NCBI RefSeq assembly: GCF_000429665.1 | Contig: NZ_AUCH01000001.1 | Span: forward strand, 351,028-415,027 | Length of the DNA stretch: 64,000 nucleotides | Direction: 5' to 3' | Source: Azovibrio restrictus DSM 23866 | Lineage (GTDB): Bacteria; Pseudomonadota; Gammaproteobacteria; Burkholderiales; Rhodocyclaceae | In this document: piece by piece, positions 26,729 to 35,141 of the stretch | How positions within the stretch are numbered: position 1 is the stretch's first letter | How the letters are laid out: each line of letters begins with the position of its first letter | Notes under the pieces: model-generated | Told to the model about the DNA's origin: nothing | Seen by the model: the letters and a program-made list of their open reading frames with translations, nothing else | Databases searched by the model: none | Made by a program: the position numbers and the translations under genes

Positions 26729-27472
26729 ATGCCCCTGAGCCCGGTATACAAGGAAATTTCCATCGCGGTCATCAAGACCGCCTGCTCCAACTGCAACCTG
26801 CGGGAACTCTGCCTGCCCTTTGGCCTTTCCGAAGAGGAAATGGCCCGCCTCGACGAACTGATCAACGTCAGGAAACGCATCAAGCGGGGCGAGCATCTGT
26901 ACCGGGCAGGACAATCCTTCGAATCCATCTACGCCATCCGTTCCGGCTTCTTCAAGACCGACGTGCTCCTCGAAGATGGCCGCGACCAGGTCACCGGTTT
27001 CCAGATGGCCGGAGAGTTGCTGGGCCTGGACGGCATCAGCACCGAACACCATTCCTGCAACGCCGTAGCCCTGGAAGACAGCGAGGTCTGTCACATTCCC
27101 TTCTCCCGGCTGGAAAACCTGTCCCGGGAAATCCAGGCCCTGCAGCACCACTTCCACAAGGTCATGAGCCGGGAGATCGTGCGCGACCACGGGGTAATGA
27201 TGCTGCTCGGCACCATGCGCGCCGAGGAGCGCCTGGCCGCCTTCCTGCTCAACCTGTCCCAGCGCTTCACCGCCCGGGGCTTCTCCCACGCGGAATTCAA
27301 CCTGCGCATGACCCGGGAGGAAATCGGCAGTTACCTGGGGCTGAAACTGGAAACCGTATCCCGGGCTTTCTCACGCTTCCAGGAAGAAGGCCTGATCGCC
27401 GTGCAGCAAAAGCACATCCGCATCCTCGACATCCCCGGGCTGAAGCAGATCATGAGCCATCACAATCATTGA
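26729..27472 (+). CDS. fnr: FNR/Anr-family oxygen-sensing transcription regulator
   Basis: A 247-residue CRP/FNR protein. Cys 19, 22, 28 (ACSNCNLRELC) and Cys 110 (HHSCNAV) are the [4Fe-4S] ligands of true FNR. The effector-like beta roll spans about 35-150. The C-terminal helix-turn-helix (MTREEIGSYLGLKLETVSR) carries the E-xx-SR recognition pattern for TTGAT half-sites. It activates anaerobic genes; a matching site lies in the shared promoter with hemN. Its terminator-like hairpin follows at 27513. Confidence 0.96.
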   Translation: MPLSPVYKEISIAVIKTACSNCNLRELCLPFGLSEEEMARLDELINVRKRIKRGEHLYRAGQSFESIYAIRSGFFKTDVLLEDGRDQVTGFQMAGELLGLDGISTEHHSCNAVALEDSEVCHIPFSRLENLSREIQALQHHFHKVMSREIVRDHGVMMLLGTMRAEERLAAFLLNLSQRFTARGFSHAEFNLRMTREEIGSYLGLKLETVSRAFSRFQEEGLIAVQQKHIRILDIPGLKQIMSHHNH

Positions 27473-27512
27473 TCCCCTGAGCCCTGGCCGGATTCCGGCC
27501 GGCAGATGAATG

Positions 27513-27541
27513 ACCGGCCCCTTGCGGGCCGGTTCTGCTTT
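27513..27541 (+). terminator. terminator after fnr
   Basis: 8-bp stem ACCGGCCC/GGGCCGGT with a 5-base loop, followed by the moderately T-rich TCTGCTTTC. It sits between the convergent fnr and exonuclease genes. Confidence 0.6.
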
Positions 27542-27554
27542 CATCGGGGCAGAT

Positions 27555-28358
27555 TCAGTCCGTAGCACCCCAGGCGGCCAGGTACTCGTGCCAGTGGGGC
27601 AGATTCAGGCGCTCCAGTTCGGCCCGCACGAAGGCCTCTTCCGCCGTACAGGAGGCCTTGTCCTGCTCGCCGCGCAGCAGGCGGAAACGATTGAACACCA
27701 GGTAGGTGTTGACCACGTCCGTCTCGCAGTAATCGCGGATCTCATCCCCCTGCCCCGCCTGCCAGGCCTCCCAGACCTTGCTGCCGTCCATGCCCAGCTT
27801 GCCCGGAAAGCCCATCAGCTTGGCCAGATCGTCCAGGGGCGCATTGGCCCGGGGCTGGTACAGGGCCAGCAGGTCCATCAGGTCCAGGTGCCGGGTGTGG
27901 TAGCGGCTGATGTAGTTGTTCCACTTGAAATCCCGGGAATCGGCGTAATCCCCGTCCCCCAGGTCCCAGTAGCGGGGTGCCGTGACCCCGTGGATCAGGC
28001 CCCGGTAGTGCAGCACCGGCAGGTCGAAGCCGCCGCCGTTCCAGGAAACGATCTGGGGCGTGAACTTTTCGATGCCATCGAAGAAGCGCTGGATGATCTC
28101 CGCTTCCGAGAGGGCGGGCGCCGCCAGAGACCAGACCTTGAAGCTGTCGCCGGCCCGCAGGACGCAGGAGATGGCCACCACCCGCTGCAGGTGCAGGGGC
28201 AGGAAGTCATGGCCGGACTGGGCCCGGCGCTGCTGGAAGGCCAGCTCCGCCACTTCCGCGTCGGAGAGGACCGGGTCCAGCCCATGCAGGCGCCGCAAAC
28301 CGGGGACATCGGGAATGGTCTCGATATCGAAGACCAGGACAGGACGATGAAAATTCAC
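27555..28358 (-). CDS. PolB-like 3'-5' exonuclease (DEDD family)
   Basis: A 267-residue exonuclease-domain protein starting at GTG 28358, which overlaps the ydbL stop (GTGA). Metal-binding acidic motifs are visible: LVFDIETIP (Exo I), SWNGGGFDLPVL (Exo II) and YCETDVVNTYLVF (Exo III). It lacks a polymerase domain and matches the stand-alone PolB-exonuclease group. It is the last gene of the lapA-ydbL series; a functional link with the envelope genes is not obvious. Confidence 0.85.
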   Translation of the reverse strand: MNFHRPVLVFDIETIPDVPGLRRLHGLDPVLSDAEVAELAFQQRRAQSGHDFLPLHLQRVVAISCVLRAGDSFKVWSLAAPALSEAEIIQRFFDGIEKFTPQIVSWNGGGFDLPVLHYRGLIHGVTAPRYWDLGDGDYADSRDFKWNNYISRYHTRHLDLMDLLALYQPRANAPLDDLAKLMGFPGKLGMDGSKVWEAWQAGQGDEIRDYCETDVVNTYLVFNRFRLLRGEQDKASCTAEEAFVRAELERLNLPHWHEYLAAWGATD

Positions 28359-28762
28359 TTCTGCTTCCACCGGCCCCCGGCCTCCTGCACCCACCAGCCG
28401 GCCCTGGCCTTGTCGATCCAGCGGCCGCCGAAGGTGTTGGCAATGTCGGCCTCCCATTCGGGATGACCATTGGCCCGGGCGATCTCCCGGTACAGGGCGG
28501 TCCGGTCCCGGTTTTCCGCTCCTACCAGGCTGGTGGCGGACTGGCGCTGGGCCAGGGGAATGGCAGCGGGGTCCCGTACCTCGACCCGGCCATCCCGGGT
28601 CAGCCCCAGGGCGCCAGCGGCAAACAGGGGTTCCAGCTGGGCAAAACGTCCCTGCATGGAGGCTTTGAGACTGCTCACGGCCGGGGTATTCACTTCCAGA
28701 TTGCCCTGGGCCTGGACCACGCAGCTCAGGGCCAGCAGCCCCAGCATCAGCCATTTCTTCAT
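28355..28762 (-). CDS. ydbL: YdbL-family periplasmic protein (DUF1318)
   Basis: A 135-residue secreted protein. The signal peptide MKKWLMLGLLALSCVVQAQG is followed by a DUF1318 domain including NRDRTALYREIARANG and ANTFGGRWIDKARAGWWVQ. In E. coli, YdbL modulates the YdbH-YnbE intermembrane bridge. It overlaps ynbE by 4 bp and the exonuclease by 4 bp. Confidence 0.88.
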   Translation of the reverse strand: MKKWLMLGLLALSCVVQAQGNLEVNTPAVSSLKASMQGRFAQLEPLFAAGALGLTRDGRVEVRDPAAIPLAQRQSATSLVGAENRDRTALYREIARANGHPEWEADIANTFGGRWIDKARAGWWVQEAGGRWKQK

Positions 28763-28959
28763 GGAGTCACCTTCTTGTCCGGATTAGGGTTCGGCTGCGG
28801 CTGGGCTGCGGGGGGCTGCAGCTGCCAGACCTCGTCGATGATGCGGTCCGCCGCCATCTCGGCAGCGGCAGCGGGAAAATAGATGTTGATGGTGACGCAG
28901 GCCGAAAGCAGGCTGACGGCCATCAGGACCACGCACGTTCGGGAAAGTATCTTCTGCAT
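28759..28959 (-). CDS. ynbE: YnbE-family outer membrane lipoprotein
   Basis: A 66-residue lipoprotein. The lipobox LLSAC gives a mature N-terminus CVTINIYFPAAAAEM, the hallmark of YnbE. A Pro/Gln-rich tail follows. In E. coli YnbE stacks with the C-terminus of YdbH to complete a phospholipid path to the outer membrane. It starts 9 bp after ydbH and overlaps ydbL (ATGA). Confidence 0.88.
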   Translation of the reverse strand: MQKILSRTCVVLMAVSLLSACVTINIYFPAAAAEMAADRIIDEVWQLQPPAAQPQPNPNPDKKVTP

Positions 28960-28968
28960 CGGGGGACC

Positions 28969-30933
28969 TCAGTCGATGACGGGACGGGAAGAATTGCTGA
29001 TGGCCGCCTTCAGGCGGGCGACCAGCTCGTCCCAATGGACCTCCCGATTGTACCCGATGACCGTCAGGGCCGGGATGCCGCCCCCCTCGACGATGGCATA
29101 GGCCCCCTGCCGGTCCAGCCCCTCGATGCCGCCCATGCGGCAGACGCCGTTCTCCAGCTGGCACGAGAGGCCGATACGGCGATAGCCGAAATCCTGGAAG
29201 AAGCGCAGGAAACTGGACTGGATGGCCGCCATGGCGCCGCCGCCCCCCAGGGCCGTGATGTCGGCCACCGCCTTCTGGCTGATGCGGCGTGGATAACTTC
29301 CGGGACTACTGACAATCCGGGCCTTGAACGCCTGAGGGCGCCAGGCGGATATTTCCAGAGCCTTCAGCTCGGCATCCACGAACCCGGTCATCTGGCCGAA
29401 GGAGAAAGTCTGGGTCAGCTGCCCCAGGTCGATATGCCTGGCCTCCACGTCCGCCAGGAGGCGCGGCACGGTGCCGAAAGGATCGATCAGACGCAGGTCG
29501 GTGCAGTTGAGGTAGCCATCGAAAACCTGGATCACCAGGGCCCCCTCCAGGCTGGCCTCGCCCCGGGCATAGCGGATCGCCGGCAGGTTGGCCGACAGGA
29601 GCCCCCCCATGGGCGGCAAGTCCAGGGCCCGGGTCAAAGCCTCCAGGGAAACGGGATAGATGGAAAGCCCCAGGGCCCCTTCCCAATCCTGGCCGTCAGC
29701 CCCCAGGCTGGCCTGCAGGTGATCCAGGACCAACTCGCTATCCAGAAAGGGAATGGAAACCCCCTGGCTCAAGGCGACGCGGCGGGGACTCAGCTGCAAA
29801 GGCAGCAGGAAGCTGCCGCTCTCCAGGCGCCCCAGGGCCAGCCGGCCCACCCGGAGCGCACCCAAGCGAGTCTGCTGCCTGTCCCACTGGAGGCGCCCCT
29901 CCAGCCCCGTCAGGCTCAGGCGCCCGCCCTCCAGCTCCAGCCCCGCCCCCCGGGGCTCCAGCTCCAGGGCAGCAAGGCCATCCTGCTGCCAGCGGGCCAG
30001 CACCCGGGCCTCTCCCGAGAGGGTGGTCCGGGGCAGGCCCCGGGCTTCCAGGAGCGGCTGCAACAGGGCCTGCCCCAGGGGCTCCAGGGCCAGGCCTGAA
30101 GCTTCCAGCTCCGCTTCCTGAAGTCCGTTCCGGCCCCCCGTTGCCTGGCCCCGCAGCACGCCGACCCGGGGCCAGTTCAGGACGGCCTGATCCAGACGCC
30201 AGGCCCCGGCGGCAAAACTGCCGGAAAAATCCAGGGACTGGGCCGCGCCCTGGAGCAGCACCGGTTCCCGGTAAAGGGCCCCGCCATGCCATTCCAGGCG
30301 GCCCTGGAGCTGCCAGCTGCCCTTGGCCTGCCGTCCCGAGACGGACAGGGAGAGGCCCAGGCCCTCCGCCGCCAGGCGCCCATCGACGCTGGAAAAACCG
30401 CCGTCCTTGAGCTCCAGCTGCCCCTGCAGCCCTTCGGGTCCGTAATCCAGCTGCCCCTCCAGGCGGCCCAGCAGGCCCAGGGTAGCCAGCGGATGCTCCC
30501 GGGGCAGGAAGAGGCGCAGCAGCCGGGGACGGCCCTGGCGCACCTGCAGCCGCAGCCGGCCGCCCTCCTGCTGGCGGATGTCCCATTGCTCTCCGGGGCC
30601 GGGCCGCAGTTGCAGCCGCCATTCCCCCGCCTCCTGGCGCAGGCTGAGGGCCACGGGCGCCTGCCCGGGCAGGTGCAGTTGCCCCTGCTCGCAACGGAAG
30701 GCGCCGCCAGTCAGCGCCAGCCGGCCGCAGGAAATCCTGGCTTTATGCCATTGCTGGCCGAATAGCTCCAGGCGCCCCAGGGAAAGCTCGCCCCCCTGGC
30801 CTTCCAGGCGCAGCTCCAGGGCTTCCAGCTTGAACAGGGGATGGGAAATCCGCCCGGCCCTGAGGTTCAGGGCCAGGCTTTCGAGGGACAGGCCATGGGC
30901 CGCCCCGGCCAGCAGACCGCATCCCAGCAGCAT
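28969..30933 (-). CDS. ydbH: YdbH-like AsmA-superfamily intermembrane lipid transport protein
   Basis: At least 654 residues. A short N-terminal hydrophobic stretch (MLLGCGLLAGAAHG) anchors it. Then come long beta-rich repeats (LRLEGQGGELSLGRLELFG style) typical of AsmA/YdbH/TamB bridges, and a conserved C-terminal domain with SQKAVADITALGGGGAMAAI and FFQDFGYRRIGLSCQLENGV. It is shorter than E. coli YdbH (about 880). The start is uncertain: the reading frame is open to the cysM stop, but only CTG/ATC codons lie between and no clear ribosome site is visible, so coupling to cysM is possible. It moves phospholipid between membranes with YnbE. Confidence 0.85.
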   Translation of the reverse strand: MLLGCGLLAGAAHGLSLESLALNLRAGRISHPLFKLEALELRLEGQGGELSLGRLELFGQQWHKARISCGRLALTGGAFRCEQGQLHLPGQAPVALSLRQEAGEWRLQLRPGPGEQWDIRQQEGGRLRLQVRQGRPRLLRLFLPREHPLATLGLLGRLEGQLDYGPEGLQGQLELKDGGFSSVDGRLAAEGLGLSLSVSGRQAKGSWQLQGRLEWHGGALYREPVLLQGAAQSLDFSGSFAAGAWRLDQAVLNWPRVGVLRGQATGGRNGLQEAELEASGLALEPLGQALLQPLLEARGLPRTTLSGEARVLARWQQDGLAALELEPRGAGLELEGGRLSLTGLEGRLQWDRQQTRLGALRVGRLALGRLESGSFLLPLQLSPRRVALSQGVSIPFLDSELVLDHLQASLGADGQDWEGALGLSIYPVSLEALTRALDLPPMGGLLSANLPAIRYARGEASLEGALVIQVFDGYLNCTDLRLIDPFGTVPRLLADVEARHIDLGQLTQTFSFGQMTGFVDAELKALEISAWRPQAFKARIVSSPGSYPRRISQKAVADITALGGGGAMAAIQSSFLRFFQDFGYRRIGLSCQLENGVCRMGGIEGLDRQGAYAIVEGGGIPALTVIGYNREVHWDELVARLKAAISNSSRPVID

Positions 30934-30959
30934 CAGCAGGAGGCGGAGGGGCTGGCGGA

Positions 30960-31874
30960 TCAGGCGGGGAAGACTCCGGTGGAGAGGTAGCGATCACCCC
31001 GGTCGCAGACGATGGAAACGATCACCGCGTTGTCCACCTGGGCCGCCAGGCGCAGGGCCACGGCCAGGGCGCCACCGGAGGAGATGCCGGCGAAGATGCC
31101 CTCTTCCCGGGCCAGGCGCCGGGTCATGTCCTCAGCGTCGGCCTGGGAGACATATTCGAGCCGGTCCACCCACTGGCGCTCGTAAATCTTCGGCAGGTAG
31201 GCTTCGGGCCATTTGCGGATGCCGGGAATCTGGCTGCCTTCCTCGGGCTGGCAGCCGATCACCTGGATCGCCGGATTGACCGACTTGAGGTAGCGGGAAG
31301 TCCCCATGATGGTGCCCGTGGTGCCCATGGAAGACACGAAGTGGGTGATGCTGCCCTCCGTGTCGCGCCAGATTTCGGGACCGGTGCCCTGGGTGTGGGC
31401 CAGGGGATTATCGGGGTTGGCGAACTGGTCGAGGATGATGCCCTTGCCTTCATCGCGCATCTTCTCGGCCACGTCCCGGGCCAGCTCCATGCCGCCCTCC
31501 CGGGGGGTGAGCACCAGCTCGGCCCCGTAGGCGCGCATGGTCTGGCGCCGTTCGATGCTCTGGTTTTCGGGCATCACCAGGATCATCCGGTAGCCGCGCA
31601 TGGCGGCCGCCATGGCCAGGGCGATGCCGGTGTTGCCGGAGGTGGCCTCGATCAGGGTGTCGCCGGGCTTGATGTCGCTCCGGGCTTCCGCGTGGGTGAT
31701 CATGGACAGGGCGGGCCGATCCTTGACCGAACCGGCCGGATTATTGCCCTCCAGCTTCACCAGGATGGCGTTGTTGCGGCGGAAACTGTCTTCCCCCGGC
31801 AGGCGCTTCAACTGCACCAGGGGGGTGTTGCCGACGAAATCCTCCAGGGTGCGAAAACGGGTCGGCGTGCTCAT
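30960..31874 (-). CDS. cysM: cysteine synthase B (CysM)
   Basis: A 304-residue fold-type II PLP enzyme starting MSTPTRFRTLEDFVGNTPLV, its ATG overlapping the hldD stop. The PLP lysine is in NNPAGSVKDRPALSM; the phosphate loop is EATSGNTGIALAM; GTTGTIMGTSRYLK follows. CysM-type features include MPENQSIERR. It makes cysteine from O-acetylserine (or the phospho-form) and sulfide or thiosulfate. Its place inside an envelope operon is shared with related betaproteobacteria. Confidence 0.93.
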   Translation of the reverse strand: MSTPTRFRTLEDFVGNTPLVQLKRLPGEDSFRRNNAILVKLEGNNPAGSVKDRPALSMITHAEARSDIKPGDTLIEATSGNTGIALAMAAAMRGYRMILVMPENQSIERRQTMRAYGAELVLTPREGGMELARDVAEKMRDEGKGIILDQFANPDNPLAHTQGTGPEIWRDTEGSITHFVSSMGTTGTIMGTSRYLKSVNPAIQVIGCQPEEGSQIPGIRKWPEAYLPKIYERQWVDRLEYVSQADAEDMTRRLAREEGIFAGISSGGALAVALRLAAQVDNAVIVSIVCDRGDRYLSTGVFPA

Positions 31875-32863
31875 GGCTGGCCCAGCCACTGAACGTATTG
31901 GGAAACCCCCTCTTCCACGGAAGCGAAGGGCGCCTCGTAGCCGGCGGCCCGCAGGCGGGTCAGGTCGGCCTGGGTGAAGGCCTGGTACTTGCCCTTCAGG
32001 GCGTCGGGGAAGGGCACGTATTCCAGCAGGCCGCGCCCGAGGATTTCCTCCAGGCTCAGGGGCGCCTCCCCCTCCAGGGCCCGGCAGCCGTTGACCGTCG
32101 CCACGGCCACGTCGTTGAAGCTCTGGGCCCGGCCGGTACCCAGGTTGAAGATGCCCGACTGGTCCGGATGATCAAGGAAGTGCAGATTGACCTTGGCCAC
32201 GTCGCCCACATAAACGAAGTCCCGTTGCTGCCCCCCGTTCGGGTAGCCGTGGGAGCTTTCAAAGAGCTTCACCCGCCCCTCGTTCCTGAACTGGTGGAAG
32301 TGGTGCCAGGCCACCGAGGCCATGCGGCCCTTGTGGTTTTCCCGGGGGCCGTAGACGTTGAAGTAGCGGAACCCCACCACCTGGGAGGATGCATCCGGCA
32401 GGCGCTGGCGCACGATCTGGTCGAACAGGAACTTGGAGTAGCCATACACGTTCAGGGGCGCCTCGTACTGGCGCTCTTCCTTGAACACGCTGCTGCCCCC
32501 GTAGGTGGCGGCGGAGGAGGCGTAGAGGAACTGCACCTCCTGCTCCAGGCACCAGTCCAGCAGGATGGTGGAGTAGCGGTAGTTGTTCTCCATCATGTAG
32601 CGGCCATCGGTCTCCATGGTGTCGGAGCAGGCGCCTTCATGGAAGATGGCCTCGATGTCTCCGTCGAAGTGGCCGTGCTGGAGCCGCTGGATGAAGTCCT
32701 CCTTGTCCAGGTAGTCGGCGATCTCGCAGTCCACCAGATTCCTGAACTTGTCGGCCTTGGAGAGGTTATCCACGGCGATGATCCGGGTCACGCCCCGTTC
32801 ATTCAGAGCCTTGACGATGTTGGCGCCAATGAAGCCGGCAGCGCCGGTGACGATGGTATACAT
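31871..32863 (-). CDS. hldD: ADP-L-glycero-D-manno-heptose 6-epimerase
   Basis: A 330-residue short-chain dehydrogenase/reductase fold enzyme. The NADP-binding motif GAAGFIGANIVKALN is at 7-21; the catalytic Tyr-Lys is in YGYSKFLFDQ; QQRDFVYVGDV is characteristic of HldD. It produces ADP-L-glycero-D-manno-heptose for the LPS inner core. It follows the heptose kinase with no gap and overlaps cysM by 4 bp. Confidence 0.95.
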   Translation of the reverse strand: MYTIVTGAAGFIGANIVKALNERGVTRIIAVDNLSKADKFRNLVDCEIADYLDKEDFIQRLQHGHFDGDIEAIFHEGACSDTMETDGRYMMENNYRYSTILLDWCLEQEVQFLYASSAATYGGSSVFKEERQYEAPLNVYGYSKFLFDQIVRQRLPDASSQVVGFRYFNVYGPRENHKGRMASVAWHHFHQFRNEGRVKLFESSHGYPNGGQQRDFVYVGDVAKVNLHFLDHPDQSGIFNLGTGRAQSFNDVAVATVNGCRALEGEAPLSLEEILGRGLLEYVPFPDALKGKYQAFTQADLTRLRAAGYEAPFASVEEGVSQYVQWLGQP

Positions 32864-33811
32864 TCAGTTCCTTCCTTGTTTCAGGGCCGCTTCCAGTTCG
32901 GCACGGGTCACCACGGCAGTCCCCAGCTTGCCCACCACGATGCCGGCTGCCACGTTGGCCACGTGGATGGCGTCGGCCCAGGGGGCTCCCGCCGCCAGCA
33001 TCACCGCCAGGGTGGCGATCACCGTGTCGCCGGCGCCGGAAACATCAAAGACTTCCCGGGCCTGGGCCGATTCGTGCAGGGACTCCCCGTCGGCGAACAG
33101 GCTCATGCCCTCCTCGCTGCGGGTCACCAGCAGGGCCTCCAGGCCCAGCTCCCCCTTGAGACGGCGGGCCTTGTCCTCCAGTTCCGCCTCGGAGCGCCAG
33201 CGCCCCACCACGGCCTGCAGTTCACCCCGATTGGGGGTGATCAGCGTGGCGCCAGCGTACTTGGAGAAGTCATCCCCCTTGGGGTCCACCAGCACCGGCT
33301 TGTCGGCAGCCCGGGCCAGGCGGATCATTTCCTCGATGTGGGTGAGACCGCCCTTGCCATAGTCGGAGAGCACCACCACGTCACAGTCGGCCAGACGGCG
33401 CTGGAAGTCCTCCAGCTTGGCGCGCAGCACCTCGTGGGAGGGCGCCGTCTCGAAGTCGATGCGCAGCAACTGCTGCTGGCGACCGATGACCCGCAGCTTG
33501 ACCGTGGTGGCAATGCCTTCATCCACCTGCAGGCCGGCGGCTATGGCGCCCTCGTCCAGCAGACGCTGCAGGCTCCGGCCCGCCTCGTCGGGCCCCACCA
33601 CCGAGAGCAGGCAGCAGGTGGCCCCCAGGGAGACGATGTTGCGAGCCACGTTGGCCGCTCCGCCCAGGCGCTCTTCCAGACGCTCCACCTTGACCACCGG
33701 CACCGGGGCCTCCGGGGAGATGCGATTCACCTCGCCGAACCAGTAGCGGTCCAGCATCACATCCCCCACCACCAGCAGGCGGACCTGCCGCAGCCTTTCC
33801 AGGGCGATCAT
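32864..33811 (-). CDS. hldA: heptose 7-phosphate kinase (HldE domain I only, HldA)
   Basis: A 315-residue PfkB-family kinase: LLVVGDVMLDRYWFGEVNRI at the start, GGAANVARNIVSLGA, and the C-terminal catalytic FDVSGAGDTVIATLAVML. It phosphorylates D-glycero-D-manno-heptose 7-phosphate. The cytidylyltransferase (adenylyltransferase) half found in E. coli HldE is absent, so a separate HldC-like protein must be encoded elsewhere. It overlaps ugd by 4 bp. Confidence 0.93.
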   Translation of the reverse strand: MIALERLRQVRLLVVGDVMLDRYWFGEVNRISPEAPVPVVKVERLEERLGGAANVARNIVSLGATCCLLSVVGPDEAGRSLQRLLDEGAIAAGLQVDEGIATTVKLRVIGRQQQLLRIDFETAPSHEVLRAKLEDFQRRLADCDVVVLSDYGKGGLTHIEEMIRLARAADKPVLVDPKGDDFSKYAGATLITPNRGELQAVVGRWRSEAELEDKARRLKGELGLEALLVTRSEEGMSLFADGESLHESAQAREVFDVSGAGDTVIATLAVMLAAGAPWADAIHVANVAAGIVVGKLGTAVVTRAELEAALKQGRN

Positions 33812-35133
33812 GGACGGCCGATGGGGTTATATTCCAGGCCGCTATCCCGCACCAGTTTGGGATCGTAGAGGTTGCGGCCATCGAAGATCACCGGGGTCTT
33901 GAGCCTGGCCTTGATGGCCTCGAAGTCGGGGCTGCGGAATTCCTTCCACTCGGTGACGATCACCAGGGCATCCACATCCTGGAGGGCATCCATGGGGTTT
34001 TCCGCGTAGGCCAGCCGGGGCTCGTCGCCGAAGATGCGCTGGGTTTCGTGCATGGCCACCGGATCGTAGGCCCGTACACTGGCACCTGCGGCAAACAGGT
34101 CGGCGATCAGCTCCCGGCTCGGGGCCTCGCGCATGTCGTCGGTGTTGGGCTTGAAGGCCAGGCCCCAGACGGCAAAACGGCGCCCCTTCAGGTCGCCGCC
34201 GAAGCGGGCCTTGATCTTGGCGGTGAGGACATGCTTCTGGTGATCGTTGGCGGCTTCCACGGCGGTCAGCACCTGCAGGGTCATGCCGGCGTCGTCCTTG
34301 GCGGTCTGGATCAAGGCCTTGACGTCCTTGGGGAAGCAGGAGCCGCCGTAGCCGCAGCCGGGATAGAGGAAGTGGTAGCCGATGCGGGGATCGGAACCGA
34401 TGCCCTGGCGTACCGCCTCGATGTCAGCCCCCAGCTTCTCGGCCAGGTTGGCCAGTTCATTCATGAAGCTGATGCGGGTGGCCAGCATGGCGTTGGCGGC
34501 ATACTTGGTCAGCTCGGCGCTCTTCACGTCCATGACGATCAGGCGCTCGTGGTTGCGCTGGAAGGGCGCGTAGAGGGCGCGCATCAGATGGATGGCCCGG
34601 TCATCCTCGGCCCCCACGACGATGCGGTCAGGGCGCATGAAGTCCTCGACCGCAGCCCCTTCCTTGAGGAATTCCGGGTTGGACACCACGGAATAGGGAA
34701 TCTCCACCCCCCGCTTTTTGAGTTCGTCAGCCACGGCGGCATTCACCTTGTCGGCGGTGCCCACGGGCACGGTGGACTTGTCTACGATCACCTTGTAATC
34801 GGTCATGCGCTTGCCGATGTTGCGGGCCGCAGCCAACACATATTGCAGGTCGGCAGAGCCGTCCTCGTCCGGAGGGGTGCCCACGGCGATGAACTGGATG
34901 GTGCCGAAGTCCACGGCCTTGTCCACGTCGGTGGTGAAATGCAGGCGGCCGGCCGCCACGTTGCGGCGCACCATTTCCTGCAGACCCGGTTCGAAAATGG
35001 GGATGCCGCCCTCTTCGAGGATGCGGATCTTCTCGGGATCCACATCGAGACACAACACATCGTTACCCACCTCGGCCAGGCAGGTGCCGCTGACCAGGCC
35101 CACATAGCCGGTCCCAACCACGGTAATCTTCAT
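33808..35133 (-). CDS. ugd: UDP-glucose 6-dehydrogenase
   Basis: A 441-residue UDP-sugar dehydrogenase starting MKITVVGTGYVGLVSGTCLA. The NAD-binding GTGYVG is near residue 7; the catalytic Cys is in FLYPGCGYGGSCFPKDVKAL; VWGLAFKPNTDDMREAPS is in the UDP-binding half. It oxidises UDP-glucose to UDP-glucuronate for LPS or exopolysaccharide. It lies 8 bp after lapB and overlaps hldA. Confidence 0.95.
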   Translation of the reverse strand: MKITVVGTGYVGLVSGTCLAEVGNDVLCLDVDPEKIRILEEGGIPIFEPGLQEMVRRNVAAGRLHFTTDVDKAVDFGTIQFIAVGTPPDEDGSADLQYVLAAARNIGKRMTDYKVIVDKSTVPVGTADKVNAAVADELKKRGVEIPYSVVSNPEFLKEGAAVEDFMRPDRIVVGAEDDRAIHLMRALYAPFQRNHERLIVMDVKSAELTKYAANAMLATRISFMNELANLAEKLGADIEAVRQGIGSDPRIGYHFLYPGCGYGGSCFPKDVKALIQTAKDDAGMTLQVLTAVEAANDHQKHVLTAKIKARFGGDLKGRRFAVWGLAFKPNTDDMREAPSRELIADLFAAGASVRAYDPVAMHETQRIFGDEPRLAYAENPMDALQDVDALVIVTEWKEFRSPDFEAIKARLKTPVIFDGRNLYDPKLVRDSGLEYNPIGRP

Positions 35134-35141
35134 TGAACGTC

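Noticed and set aside
28359..28754. N-terminal extension of the exonuclease frame
   Set aside because: It overlaps ydbL entirely in another frame; GTG 28358 (GTGA overlap) gives the normal exonuclease start.
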